Source: Oceanobacillus sojae (GTDB lineage: Bacteria > Bacillota > Bacilli > Bacillales > Amphibacillaceae). Taken from it: a DNA stretch of 64,000 nucleotides. Positions 46,395 to 54,870 of the stretch are shown in pieces. The notes below the pieces were generated by a model that made no database searches, was not told the DNA's origin, and saw only the letters and a program-made list of their open reading frames with translations. The stretch is from the NCBI RefSeq assembly GCF_900162665.1, contig NZ_LT727813.1, positions 588,214 to 652,213 of the forward strand, read 5' to 3'. The translations under genes were made by a program, and so were the position numbers. Position 1 is the stretch's first letter. The number at the start of each line of letters is the position of its first letter.

Positions 46395-47501
46395 ATGACC
46401 ATTATACGACAACCGAGTCTATTTGGCATCCAAGAATTATATGACATGGAACCTACTCAAAAATATGAAGCGATTATTTCAGCGATTGATCTGGATCGTA
46501 TTTATCATGCGATTAATAAGAAATCCCGGCTTGGAGCGCCTGTTGAGCTAAATTATGCAGGGATGATTATTTCCTTTTTTATTCGCTACATCGAGCGTAT
46601 CCCAACCATCAAAGACTTAATCAAGCGTCTAAATGATGACTTTATCTTTAAAATGAACTGCGGATTTCTTGTTTCCGATTCTACACCATCAGAAGCTGCT
46701 TATTCCCGCTTGGTAACGAAATTGAGTGAATCAGATATTTTAGAAAAATCCTTCGAAAGCGTAACGCTGGCAGCCGTCACCGAAGGGTTTATTGTCGATG
46801 AAGTCATTGCCATTGATGCAACCCATTTTGAAGCACGAGATAAGGCATCTGCCAAAAAAGAAGAAAAATCAGAAACTACGCCAAAAAAGCGCGGACGCAA
46901 ATCCAAAGAAGAACGCGAACAGTACCTTAAAGACCAAGCGGAAAAGGAAGCAAACCTGCCATTGTATGAAAAGAAAATCGAAGCACAGTTAGACGTTCCG
47001 TTAGACATCTTGCGTGCAGAAGTGCCAATAGCCCCCAAATGGGGTGTGAAAAAGAATGCAGATGGTAAAAATGAATACTGGTTTGGCTATAAAGCCCACC
47101 TCGCAGTTGGTGCCCCAACCTGTTTGCGAGAACATTCCTATAAATATGACAGCTTTGATCCAAAATACGAAACATTGAAATATACCAGACCAAAGGAATG
47201 CAGCGACTGTCCCCTTGCGAATGAAGGTATCTGTCAAAAAGTGTATAAAATCAAGATAACTACCGATTTAAGAAGGTATACCGCACCAGCACGAGGATCA
47301 AAAGCTTGGAAAAATATTTTCAAACAACGGACAGCAGTAGAACGTGTTAATGCTTATCTGAAAGAGTTCTATCAGCTAAACAATGTTCGTTATCGCACTG
47401 GAAAGCGTGCAAAAGTTCATTTTGACATGGTCGCTTTGATTTATAATGCTTCCAAATTAGCTGCGGATCGCATCCAAGCGGAGCTTATTCAACAACAATA
47501 A
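46395..47501 (+). CDS. IS1182-like transposase with internal deletion
   Basis: 368 codons from ATG 46395 (GGAGGAG upstream). N-terminal DUF772 region (SRLGAPVELNYAGMIISFFIRYIERIPTIKDLIKRL), first catalytic Asp in VIAIDATHFEARD, a charged insert (KKRGRKSKEERE), then GYKAHLAVG joined directly to APTCLREHSY. Full-length relatives have about 80 more residues here, including the second catalytic Asp (DAGYD region). The final Glu block RTAVERVNAYLKEF is kept. The in-frame loss of the second Asp should abolish activity. The family comparison is from memory. Confidence 0.82.
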   Translation: MTIIRQPSLFGIQELYDMEPTQKYEAIISAIDLDRIYHAINKKSRLGAPVELNYAGMIISFFIRYIERIPTIKDLIKRLNDDFIFKMNCGFLVSDSTPSEAAYSRLVTKLSESDILEKSFESVTLAAVTEGFIVDEVIAIDATHFEARDKASAKKEEKSETTPKKRGRKSKEEREQYLKDQAEKEANLPLYEKKIEAQLDVPLDILRAEVPIAPKWGVKKNADGKNEYWFGYKAHLAVGAPTCLREHSYKYDSFDPKYETLKYTRPKECSDCPLANEGICQKVYKIKITTDLRRYTAPARGSKAWKNIFKQRTAVERVNAYLKEFYQLNNVRYRTGKRAKVHFDMVALIYNASKLAADRIQAELIQQQ

Positions 47502-47584
47502 GCTGCATAATTTTTGTTTTTTAAAATACACTTTCGAAAATTCTGCTCGTCTTTGTATTTTTAAAAAGAGCAATTATGAAATTC

Positions 47585-47733
47585 ATTCAAATAATTACGA
47601 AAAAATTGTTATTTTAGAAGACCATTATACTTTTAATGCTATGACAGAGAAATTATTTGATAAAAAATTGAAACCTGGTATATATGATACTGAAGATATT
47701 ATTGGAAATCAGGAACTTAATAATAAAAATTGA
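47585..47733 (+). pseudogene. Severed 3' end of the GT-C-like gene
   Basis: Joining base 46269 to 47585 completes a Tyr codon and keeps the frame open for 48 more codons (YSNNYEKIVILEDHY ... LKPGIYDTEDIIG) to TGA 47731-47733. The restored protein has 622 residues. The operon terminator follows seven bases later, confirming that this was the true gene end. Confidence 0.85.
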
Positions 47734-47739
47734 CATTCA

Positions 47740-47785
47740 TTAATAAACCAAGCAATTGAGTAAAATCAACAGCTTGGTTTATTAA
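47740..47785 (+). terminator. Terminator of the glycan operon
   Basis: Perfect 14-bp stem TTAATAAACCAAGC/GCTTGGTTTATTAA (47740-47753 with 47772-47785). Confidence 0.75.
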
Positions 47786-47840
47786 TATAATAGTTTAAAA
47801 CACATAAGCCTTATAGATTCATCCTATTATTTGCTGCTAA

Positions 47841-48144
47841 TTATATACAAAATCGCAACATCTCACCCAAACCCTTCTCCACAAAAGCAGGAATATCTCT
47901 TTTCTGAACAGCAGCCAATTCTTTCAGTGTATAGCCTTCCTCTAAAAGAAATTTCATCAGCTTTCGCCCTGCATAGTAGGCCTCTCTCTTATTCCCTGTT
48001 GTCCCCACACTAAAAGTAAAGCGAATCAGTTCTTCATTATCCGAACTGTCCAAATACGGCATCACAGGCATTTATCCACTCATTCTCTGCGTCCAAATAA
48101 TCCTTTTTCTCTTTTCCAGGAATAAGTATTTTGCTTGTATGCAT
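47841..48144 (-). pseudogene. Frameshifted hypothetical gene
   Basis: From ATG 48144 (GAAGAGGAC upstream) the frame reads MHTSKILIPGKEKKDYLDAE then NEWINACDAVFG and soon stops. The overlapping frame continues as MPYLDSSDNEELIRF ... GEMLRFCI to 47841. Together about 100 residues of one protein with a single frameshift near 48065. Family not recognised. A 20-bp perfect palindrome AGCTTATTTATAAATAAGCT (48207-48226) lies upstream. Confidence 0.5.
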
Positions 48145-48286
48145 GGCAATGTCCTCTTCTAAAATCAGCTGTGCTACTGGTTGCTCCCAATCCAGCTTTA
48201 AAAAGTAGCTTATTTATAAATAAGCTGCTCTTCCAAATTTTTTAGAATGTATTTATAAACCTTCGCATATTAATTCTATAGCTTAC

Positions 48287-48300
48287 AGAAAACGTTTACA
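48287..48300 (+). promoter_or_regulatory. cre/LacI-type operator before lacI-like gene
   Basis: AGAAAACGTTTACA matches the CcpA/LacI-family half-site pattern TGTAAACGTTTTCT on the opposite strand with one end mismatch; about 70 bp before the regulator gene. Candidate for CcpA control or autoregulation. Confidence 0.6.
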
Positions 48301-48368
48301 TCAGAACTTCTTCATTCTATTCAATTCTACATCGACTGTACATTATTTGTTCTGAAAGAGGTTGTGCC

Positions 48369-49358
48369 ATGGCAAATATACATCAGGTTGCAAAACAGGC
48401 AGGTGTTTCCATTGCTACGGTTTCGCGTGTTTTAAATAACACATCCAAGGTCTCTGAGAAAACGCGACACAAGGTTGAAAAAGCCATTCGGGAGTTAAAT
48501 TATGCTCCCAGTATGCTTGGCAGGAATTTACGAAACTCGGAAAGCAGATTACTTCTTGTTCTTATTCACACGTTCTCAAACCCTTATTACACAGAAATCA
48601 TTAATGGGATTGAGGATTATGCCATAGAAAACAACTATAATATTCTGCTTTGCGAAACAGATGATAACCTGCAGCGGGAAGATATCTTTCTTCATATGGT
48701 TCGTAATAAATTGGCGGACGGTATTATTTCCATGAATCCTACCGTTCATGTTGATAAGCTGAAAGAGCTTTCTGAGTCCCATTCTATCGTGCTTTGCAGT
48801 GATTATTATGAAGATGCCAATATCCCTTATATTGCAATTGATAATACAGAGGCTGCTTATCGCGCGGTAAAGTATCTGATTACGATGGGAAATAAAAAAA
48901 TCGGCTTGATCAATTTCAATGAAAATCTGCTCTATGCAAAGCAGCGGCGCATCGGATTTGAGAAGGCCTTAAACGAATTTCAATTGCCTATTTGTGACGA
49001 ATGGATCCATTACACTGACGGACTCAGCTTCCAGGACGGTGTAGAAGCCATGCGGCGAATGCTGCGTTCTAAAAACCGGCCAACTGCTGTATTTATTATT
49101 TCAGACACTTTAGCGATTGGCGCTATCAAAGAATTACATGCTCAGGGCATTAAGGTCCCTCAAGAGATGGCGATTATCGGATTTGACAATATTGCTTTTT
49201 CCAGTATGACCACACCTGCCCTGACAACAGTTTCTCAGCCAAAATATCAAATGGGCTATCGTTCCGCAAAAATGGTCATTGACCGGATTCAAGGGCTGCC
49301 TGTTGAAAATGTCATCATGGATTATGAGTTGATTATTCGAGAATCAACATTGGGTTAG
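48369..49358 (+). CDS. LacI family transcriptional regulator
   Basis: 329-residue repressor: N-terminal LacI helix-turn-helix and hinge helix (ANIHQVAKQAGVSIATVSRVLNNTSKVSEKTRHKVEKAIRELNYAPSMLGRNLR) and a periplasmic-binding-protein-like sensor domain (about 60-329, ending IGFDNIAFSSMTTPALTTVSQPKYQMGYRSAKMV). First gene of a same-strand sugar-use cluster; the Gfo/Idh gene begins 11 bp after its stop. The ligand is presumably the sugar imported by the ABC system downstream. Confidence 0.93.
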   Translation: MANIHQVAKQAGVSIATVSRVLNNTSKVSEKTRHKVEKAIRELNYAPSMLGRNLRNSESRLLLVLIHTFSNPYYTEIINGIEDYAIENNYNILLCETDDNLQREDIFLHMVRNKLADGIISMNPTVHVDKLKELSESHSIVLCSDYYEDANIPYIAIDNTEAAYRAVKYLITMGNKKIGLINFNENLLYAKQRRIGFEKALNEFQLPICDEWIHYTDGLSFQDGVEAMRRMLRSKNRPTAVFIISDTLAIGAIKELHAQGIKVPQEMAIIGFDNIAFSSMTTPALTTVSQPKYQMGYRSAKMVIDRIQGLPVENVIMDYELIIRESTLG

Positions 49359-49369
49359 GAGGGATCTAA

Positions 49370-50386
49370 ATGATTGTAGGAATTATTGGCTGCGGCTCGA
49401 TTACACGCTTCAGGCATGCTCCCGAGTATAGAGCCAATCCATCCGTAAAAGAGATTGTTTTCTATGACAGAAATCCTGAACGCGCAGAGGAAATGAAGCA
49501 ATTATTTGGCGGCAGAACCGCTTCGTCACTGGAGGCATTGCTTCAAGATTCGACCGTTGATGCCATTAGTGATTGCTCTTCCAATGAAGCGCATTATATC
49601 CACACTACAAAAGCTTTGCAAGCCGGCAAGCATGTTCTTTGTGAAAAACCAATTGCCGCCACTGTGGAACAGGCAGAAAAAATGGTACGTACTGCGAAGG
49701 AAACCGGAAAGCTATTAATGGTGGACCACAACCAACGCTTTACAAAAGCACATCAAAAAGCACGCGAAATCCTTCGAGCGAAAGAGCTTGGCGAGATTCT
49801 CTCCTTTCAGACAACCTTTGGGCATAGCGGCCCCGAAGATTGGGGAGCAACCAAATCAAAAGAAACCTGGTTTTTTAAAAAAGACCGTTCCCATTCAGGG
49901 GCTGCAGGAGATTTAGGCATTCATAAGCTGGACCTGCTCTTCTATCTGTTGGATGACGATATTACAAATCTCCATTCCTATACAGCTACCCTAGATAAAA
50001 CAGATGAAAACGGTCAGCCTATCGAAGTAAATGACAATGTCGTCTGTATTTTAAAAACTGCTGGAGGAAGCATTGGTACTGCCACTTTCTCTTGGACCTA
50101 TTACGGGGAAGAAAATAACTCTACAACGATTTACTGCCAGGAAGGAATTATGAAAATATACCAGGATAAACACTATCCACTTCTTATTGAAAAGAAAAAC
50201 GGTGAAAACATTTACTATGCATTAGAAGGAATTCAAACCAATACGAATCAAACAAACTCCGGCGTAATCGATGCCTTTATCCATTGCATTCAAGAAGAAA
50301 AAAAGCCCATTGTCAGCGGAGAAGATGCATTAAAATCATTACGACTGCTTGAAGAAATTCTCCAGCAAAACGAGGAAAGGATGTAA
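49370..50386 (+). CDS. Gfo/Idh/MocA family oxidoreductase
   Basis: 338-residue NAD(P)-dependent sugar or inositol dehydrogenase. N-terminal Rossmann fold (VGIIGCGSITRFRHAPEY), the EKP motif (HVLCEKPIAATVEQAEKMV) with the catalytic Lys, and a C-terminal beta-sheet domain containing GDLGIHKLDLLFYLL, where the His lies near the active site. Probably makes the first modification of the imported sugar. Substrate not deducible. Confidence 0.9.
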   Translation: MIVGIIGCGSITRFRHAPEYRANPSVKEIVFYDRNPERAEEMKQLFGGRTASSLEALLQDSTVDAISDCSSNEAHYIHTTKALQAGKHVLCEKPIAATVEQAEKMVRTAKETGKLLMVDHNQRFTKAHQKAREILRAKELGEILSFQTTFGHSGPEDWGATKSKETWFFKKDRSHSGAAGDLGIHKLDLLFYLLDDDITNLHSYTATLDKTDENGQPIEVNDNVVCILKTAGGSIGTATFSWTYYGEENNSTTIYCQEGIMKIYQDKHYPLLIEKKNGENIYYALEGIQTNTNQTNSGVIDAFIHCIQEEKKPIVSGEDALKSLRLLEEILQQNEERM

Positions 50387-50558
50387 TGGATTTCATGAAA
50401 GCAGCTGATTTATCTCTCATAGGAAGGAAAGGAGGCGTTTTCCCCATCTATTTTATTTATTTCCATCATTACCTCGTATGCTAATTGCAAACGGTTATTC
50501 TGTGCAGAGCCAGTCTATTTTATAAGATTCACTAAAAATCGGGGAGGTTTACAATACG
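50387..50558 (+). promoter_or_regulatory. Gap with LacI/cre-like site before transporter genes
   Basis: TTGCAAACGGTTATT (about 50486-50500) resembles a LacI-family operator and could be bound by the regulator encoded upstream, giving the transporter genes a separate control point. Confidence 0.45.
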
Positions 50559-51557
50559 ATGAAGAAAAAAAGTTTTGGCTTTTTAATGATTGCTGTCCTC
50601 ATGCTTTTGTTGGCTGCTTGCGGCGGTGGAAATGATTCTGGTAAGGCTTCAGAGGAGAATAATGCGGACAGCGGAAATGGCAGCGAGGACACTGAAGAAC
50701 ACTATAAAATTGGCATACTTGCGCCAGAAGTGACGCATGGCTGGGTTGCGGCAGTTGCTTACCACGCTGAAGAACGCGTAAAAGAATTAGGAGATCAAGT
50801 AGATTATCAAATTCAAACCAGCAGTAACGCGGAACAAATGACTTCCCAATTAGATGATTTAATGACATGGGGAGCTGACGCCATTGTTGCTTTTCCTCAA
50901 TGGGAGGGCATGGAAGTCCCGATTCAAAATGCCATTGACAGTGGTATAACCGTGGTTAACTTTGACATCGCGATTGATGTAGAAGGAGTTTACCGCGTTG
51001 CAGGTGATAATGAAGATATGGGTATCCAGGGAGCGAATTACATTGTAGATAAAATTGGTGAGGAAGGGAATGTCGTTGTACTGGAAGTACCTTCGTCTGG
51101 TTCTGTATCCGAATTACGGACCAAAGGCTTCGAGGAAACCATGGCAGAAATTGCTCCAGATATGAATCTGATGACGTATGCAACAGAATTCACCAGAGAG
51201 GATGGTTTAGCTGACTTCGCTGATATTCTGACTTCTGTTGAGGATATTGATGCCGTTTATTCGATTGATGATGAAACCTCTGTCGGTGTCTTACAAGCTA
51301 TTCAAGAAGCTGGAAGAACAGACATTCAAGTCGTCACAGGCGGCGGTGGCATGCAGGAATATTTTGAAATGATGCCAGAAAACGAAGATATCTGGATTCA
51401 ATCCGCATTATACAGCCCTGTTATGGTAAAAGATGCTGTTGACATTGCGATAGACGTGCTCAACGGAGAAGACGTGGAGGAAGAAACCATCATTCCAACT
51501 ACTGTCGTTGACCGGGATAACTACGAAGAATTCTTAGATGAAAATTCACCATATTAA
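50559..51557 (+). CDS. Sugar ABC transporter substrate-binding lipoprotein
   Basis: 332 residues. Lipoprotein signal peptide with LLAAC (Cys21), an acidic Gly/Ser/Asn linker (22-45), then a ribose-type (RbsB, cluster B) periplasmic-binding fold: YKIGILAPEVTHGWVAAVAYHAEERVKELG, DAIVAFPQWEGMEVPIQNAIDSGITVVNFD, DAVYSIDDETSVGVLQAIQEAGR. Captures a monosaccharide or polyol for the ATPase and permease encoded next. The usual Asn/Arg sugar contacts cannot be mapped well enough to name the sugar. Confidence 0.9.
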   Translation: MKKKSFGFLMIAVLMLLLAACGGGNDSGKASEENNADSGNGSEDTEEHYKIGILAPEVTHGWVAAVAYHAEERVKELGDQVDYQIQTSSNAEQMTSQLDDLMTWGADAIVAFPQWEGMEVPIQNAIDSGITVVNFDIAIDVEGVYRVAGDNEDMGIQGANYIVDKIGEEGNVVVLEVPSSGSVSELRTKGFEETMAEIAPDMNLMTYATEFTREDGLADFADILTSVEDIDAVYSIDDETSVGVLQAIQEAGRTDIQVVTGGGGMQEYFEMMPENEDIWIQSALYSPVMVKDAVDIAIDVLNGEDVEEETIIPTTVVDRDNYEEFLDENSPY

Positions 51558-51613
51558 GCAGAGGGGAGCAGGAAAGTCTGCTCCCTTTCCATCCATTTCT
51601 CAGAGGTGATGAC

Positions 51614-53113
51614 ATGCTTGTGGAGTTAAGAAATATCCAAAAGTCCTTTGGCAAAAATCATGTTCTAAAAGACGTTTCCCTTTCTATTAAAGCAGGAGAA
51701 ATTTGTGCATTGCTTGGAGAAAATGGAGCAGGGAAATCAACCCTGATGAACATCTTAGGCGGTATTCATCAGCCTGATAAAGGCAAGCTTTATATAAACG
51801 GGGCCGAGGTAAATCTGACCGGTCCGGAGCAATCTATTAATATGGGAATTTCTTTTATCCATCAGGAGCTGAACTTAATTAATGATCTGCCCATCTATGA
51901 AAATATGTTTTTAGAAAGAGATTATAAAAAGGGATTCAAGCGCGTACAGCATCAAAAAATGATTCAAGAAACAAAGGAGATATTTGAACGCATGCATGTA
52001 GACCTTGACCCCCGCATGCTGGTCAAAGAGTTAGATTCTTCCTATAAACAAATTATTGAAATCTGTCGCGCGATTTCGATGAATGCTTCTGTCATTATCA
52101 TGGATGAACCAACAACATCGCTTACCGATTCTGAAATCGAACGTGTATTTACGATGATGCGGCGTTTACGCGATCAACAGGTTGGCATTATTTTTATCTC
52201 TCATAAGTTAAAAGAAGTCATTGAGGCTTGTGACACATATGCCGTACTTCGGGATGGCAGGCTTGTTTCTGAAGGACAGGTCAGTGATGTAACCACAAAG
52301 GAGCTTGCCCGCTTTATGGTCGGCTATGATGTCCGGACAGATCAACTGGTCCAGCAGCGTGACCGCGGTGAAGAAATCCTGCGTGCAGAAAAATTTACGT
52401 ATAATGCTGCTTTTTCCGATATTACTTTTTCCATTCATCAGGGAGAGGTTGTCGGATTCACCGGTCTTTTAGGGGACGGACGCAGTGAGCTGTTTCAATC
52501 CATTTTTGGCGCAAATGATATTTCATCGGGCAAGCTGTTCCTTTACGGCAAAGAAATTAATATCCATACCACGATGGACGCTGTTAAAAACGGAATTGCC
52601 TACCTTCCAAGAAACAGAAAGGAAAACGCCATTATTAAAGATATGAACATTCTCGAAAATAGCGCCATTGCTTCTTGGAAGAGACATGCCAAATGGGGAA
52701 TCATCCAGCATTCCATCCATCAAGAGAAGCTGGCTGCACTTCAAAAACAGCTGAAGATACGGATGACTGATTCCTCAAACAGTATTCTGAATCTCTCTGG
52801 AGGAAATCAGCAGAAGGTCGTTTTAGCTAAATGGCTTTCCACAGATCCCCGTATTTTGATTTTAGATAACCCGACACAAGGGGTAGATGTTGGAGCGAAG
52901 GAAGATATCTATGATATTATCCTTCGTTTAGCTGATGAAGGGATTGGGGTTATTATTCTTTCCAGTGAAGCAAATGAAATATTAAGGTTTTGCAATCGGA
53001 CGTATGTCATGTACCACGGACAGCTGCAAGGAGAATTAAAAGGAGAAGCAATGAACGAACAAGCAATAATGGAGCTGGCTACAGGCGGAGATGCTTTTAT
53101 TTCAACGTCTTAA
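51614..53113 (+). CDS. Sugar ABC transporter ATPase (RbsA/MglA type)
   Basis: 499-residue tandem ATPase: N-terminal domain with Walker A GENGAGKST and Walker B VIIMDEPTTSLTD, and a C-terminal domain with LSGGNQQKVVLAKWL and LILDNPTQGVDVGAKEDIYDII. The second Walker A is degenerate (GLLGDGRSEL), as in all RbsA-type proteins. It energises import with the permease at 53204. Standard length for the family. Confidence 0.94.
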   Translation: MLVELRNIQKSFGKNHVLKDVSLSIKAGEICALLGENGAGKSTLMNILGGIHQPDKGKLYINGAEVNLTGPEQSINMGISFIHQELNLINDLPIYENMFLERDYKKGFKRVQHQKMIQETKEIFERMHVDLDPRMLVKELDSSYKQIIEICRAISMNASVIIMDEPTTSLTDSEIERVFTMMRRLRDQQVGIIFISHKLKEVIEACDTYAVLRDGRLVSEGQVSDVTTKELARFMVGYDVRTDQLVQQRDRGEEILRAEKFTYNAAFSDITFSIHQGEVVGFTGLLGDGRSELFQSIFGANDISSGKLFLYGKEINIHTTMDAVKNGIAYLPRNRKENAIIKDMNILENSAIASWKRHAKWGIIQHSIHQEKLAALQKQLKIRMTDSSNSILNLSGGNQQKVVLAKWLSTDPRILILDNPTQGVDVGAKEDIYDIILRLADEGIGVIILSSEANEILRFCNRTYVMYHGQLQGELKGEAMNEQAIMELATGGDAFISTS

Positions 53114-53203
53114 TGGACTGTCCGCCATCACTTAGGCGATAAGTAACAGGTATCCCGCAGGTTGCAGCTTCTTTTTATCCGGGATCGAAAAGGGGTGTAC
53201 CTT

Positions 53204-54250
53204 TTGACAGAGAAAAATATCAATTACTTTCACCAGTTTATCCTTTGGTTCAAGAATCGATGGTCTACTAGTCCATTGTTTAGTATTTTTATTGCGTTCA
53301 TCGTAATGGTTATCTTACAAACGATTGTATTAGGCTTTGATTATCCTTCATTTGGAGATTGGTTTACGTCTTGGACTAATAACTGGATCAATATTTTACG
53401 AAACAATGCCAGTGTAGCAATTGTCGCACTGGGAATGACGTTTGTTATTATGACAGGCGGAATCGATTTAGCTGTTGGTGCAACGCTTGTAGCAACTGGC
53501 GCATTGACAATGACATTGCTTGATATTGGAGCAAACGGTTTTTTAAATGCGATTGGAATCACAGGCTGGACAGCTATTTTCATTACAATCATTGTTGTGA
53601 TTCTTTTTGGATATTTGCTTGGTTCCTTAATTGGCGTAACTGTTACACGGGGAATGGTTCCTCCTTTTATAGCCACCTTAGGAGCGATGATGGTCTTCCG
53701 CAGTGTCACACAGCATTTCATGCAAGGAGCTGCACCGCGTGTACCGCCAGAATTTTTACAAATTGCCAATTTCAAAATCGGGAACTATATGATTATGCCC
53801 ATCATCTACTGGATTTTGATTGCTGCTGTTATGTATTATATTTCCAAGCGCACCATCTTTGGCCGGCAGATTATTGCGGTTGGCTCCAATGAAAGAGCTG
53901 CCAGACTATCCGGAATTAACGTGAAGCAGGTTAAGTACCGGGTTTATGCGCTTTCCGGAATACTTGTAGCCATTGCTGCAATCATTCAAGTTTCTCGAAT
54001 CGGCTCGATGGATTTTGCCGGTTCAGGACGGGGAATGGAAATGGACGCTATCGCTGCCGCTGTTGTCGGAGGTACAAGTATGATGGGCGGAAGAGGATTT
54101 ATCCTCGGAACGGTTTATGGAATGTTGATTATTGCTGTGCTGAACAACCTGCTCAATCTCTTCGGGGTTCCTCCATTACTGCGGGATGCATTTAAAGGGA
54201 TGATTGTCATTGCAGCTGTTCTGTTGCAGCGGAAGGAAAAAACCGCATGA
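53204..54250 (+). CDS. Sugar ABC transporter permease (RbsC type)
   Basis: 348-residue membrane subunit with eight to ten hydrophobic segments. The family motif is seen in NNASVAIVALGMTFVIMTGGIDLAVGA and again in AIAAAVVGGTSMMGGRGFILGTVYGMLIIAVLNNLLNLFGV. TTG 53204 has AAAGGGGTG at good spacing; an upstream in-frame TTG at 53162 lacks one. Last gene of the cluster; its stop codon lies in the left arm of the operon terminator, which an IS3-type element has split. Confidence 0.92.
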   Translation: MTEKNINYFHQFILWFKNRWSTSPLFSIFIAFIVMVILQTIVLGFDYPSFGDWFTSWTNNWINILRNNASVAIVALGMTFVIMTGGIDLAVGATLVATGALTMTLLDIGANGFLNAIGITGWTAIFITIIVVILFGYLLGSLIGVTVTRGMVPPFIATLGAMMVFRSVTQHFMQGAAPRVPPEFLQIANFKIGNYMIMPIIYWILIAAVMYYISKRTIFGRQIIAVGSNERAARLSGINVKQVKYRVYALSGILVAIAAIIQVSRIGSMDFAGSGRGMEMDAIAAAVVGGTSMMGGRGFILGTVYGMLIIAVLNNLLNLFGVPPLLRDAFKGMIVIAAVLLQRKEKTA

Positions 54251-54262
54251 GTCGGTACCGCC

Positions 54263-54306
54263 CCCCGAAAGTTAGAGTAGAAAAATCTAACTTTCGGGGT
54301 GTTTTT
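54263..54306 (+). promoter_or_regulatory. IS-end hairpin over transposase ribosome-binding site
   Basis: Perfect 14-bp stem CCCCGAAAGTTAGA/TCTAACTTTCGGGG (54263-54276 with 54286-54299) followed by TGTTTTT. It can terminate incoming transcripts and hides the GGGG ribosome-binding site of orfA. Confidence 0.75.
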
Positions 54307-54870
54307 ATGGCGAAATATAATGAAGAATTTAAAATAAAACTCGTCACCGAGTATTTATATGGCAATATGGGCTATAAATCATTAGCCAAAAAATATAATA
54401 TGGGCAGTGAAACATCTATAGTTGAGTGGGTGAAAGTCTATAAATCCCAAGGAATAGATGGCTTAAGAAGAAGAAAAACAAAGGAGAAGTATTCTGTTCA
54501 ATTTAAATTAAATACGATACAATTTATGTTACAGACAGGTGCTTCTTTCTTAGAAACTGCTATTCAATTTCATTTGAACAACCCTTCCTTAATTAGACGC
54601 TGGATGAAGGCATTTGAGGAAGAAGATTTAGAAGGCCTAGAACCAAAACCAAAGGGGAGACCTTCTATGTCTAATAAAACCAATAAGCAAAAGGAAAAAG
54701 AGGCGAAGAAATTAACACGCGAAGAAGAATTAGAACGCGAGAATGAATTACTGCGACTAGAAAATGCATACCTAAAAAAGTTGAGAGCTTTTCGGGAGGA
54801 TCCGAATGCCTTCCACGAAAAGCACAAGCAAAGGTGGCATTCGAACTCAAAGAAGAAGGATTCCGATTAA
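54307..54870 (+). CDS. IS3-family transposase OrfA
   Basis: 187 residues: two helix-turn-helix segments (EFKIKLVTEYLYGNMGYKSLAKKYNMGSETSIVEWVKVYKSQG, then YSVQFKLNTIQFMLQTGASFLETAIQFHLNNPSLIRRWMKAF) and a basic leucine-zipper tail (EELERENELLRLENAYLKKLRAF). It binds the element ends. ATG 54307 is inside the element; the longer upstream frame overlaps the permease and is not used. A_AAA_AAG at 54774-54780 is in phase for a -1 shift into OrfB. Confidence 0.92.
   Translation: MAKYNEEFKIKLVTEYLYGNMGYKSLAKKYNMGSETSIVEWVKVYKSQGIDGLRRRKTKEKYSVQFKLNTIQFMLQTGASFLETAIQFHLNNPSLIRRWMKAFEEEDLEGLEPKPKGRPSMSNKTNKQKEKEAKKLTREEELERENELLRLENAYLKKLRAFREDPNAFHEKHKQRWHSNSKKKDSD
54774..54780 (+). other. Programmed -1 frameshift site
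   Basis: Slippery heptamer A_AAA_AAG in the OrfA frame (CTA AAA AAG). After the slip, the -1 frame is open (GTT GAG AGC ...) into OrfB, giving the OrfAB transposase. Confidence 0.85.

Larger units (their letters stand above)
46270..47584 (+). mobile_element. Insertion sequence with 13-bp terminal inverted repeats (defective)
   Basis: 1315-bp element bounded by GAATTTCATAATT (46270-46282) and its exact complement AATTATGAAATTC (47572-47584). It interrupts the GT-C-like gene; no target-site duplication is seen. The single transposase gene is internally deleted, so the copy is probably non-autonomous. The family looks like IS1182 or a close IS4/IS5 relative. Confidence 0.85.

Noticed and set aside
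53341-53775. 144-codon minus-strand frame
   Set aside because: Mirror frame of the sugar permease; hydrophobic-gene antisense artefact.
54247-54306. Longer OrfA start overlapping the permease
   Set aside because: Would translate the IS end and hairpin; ATG 54307 gives the standard OrfA N-terminus.
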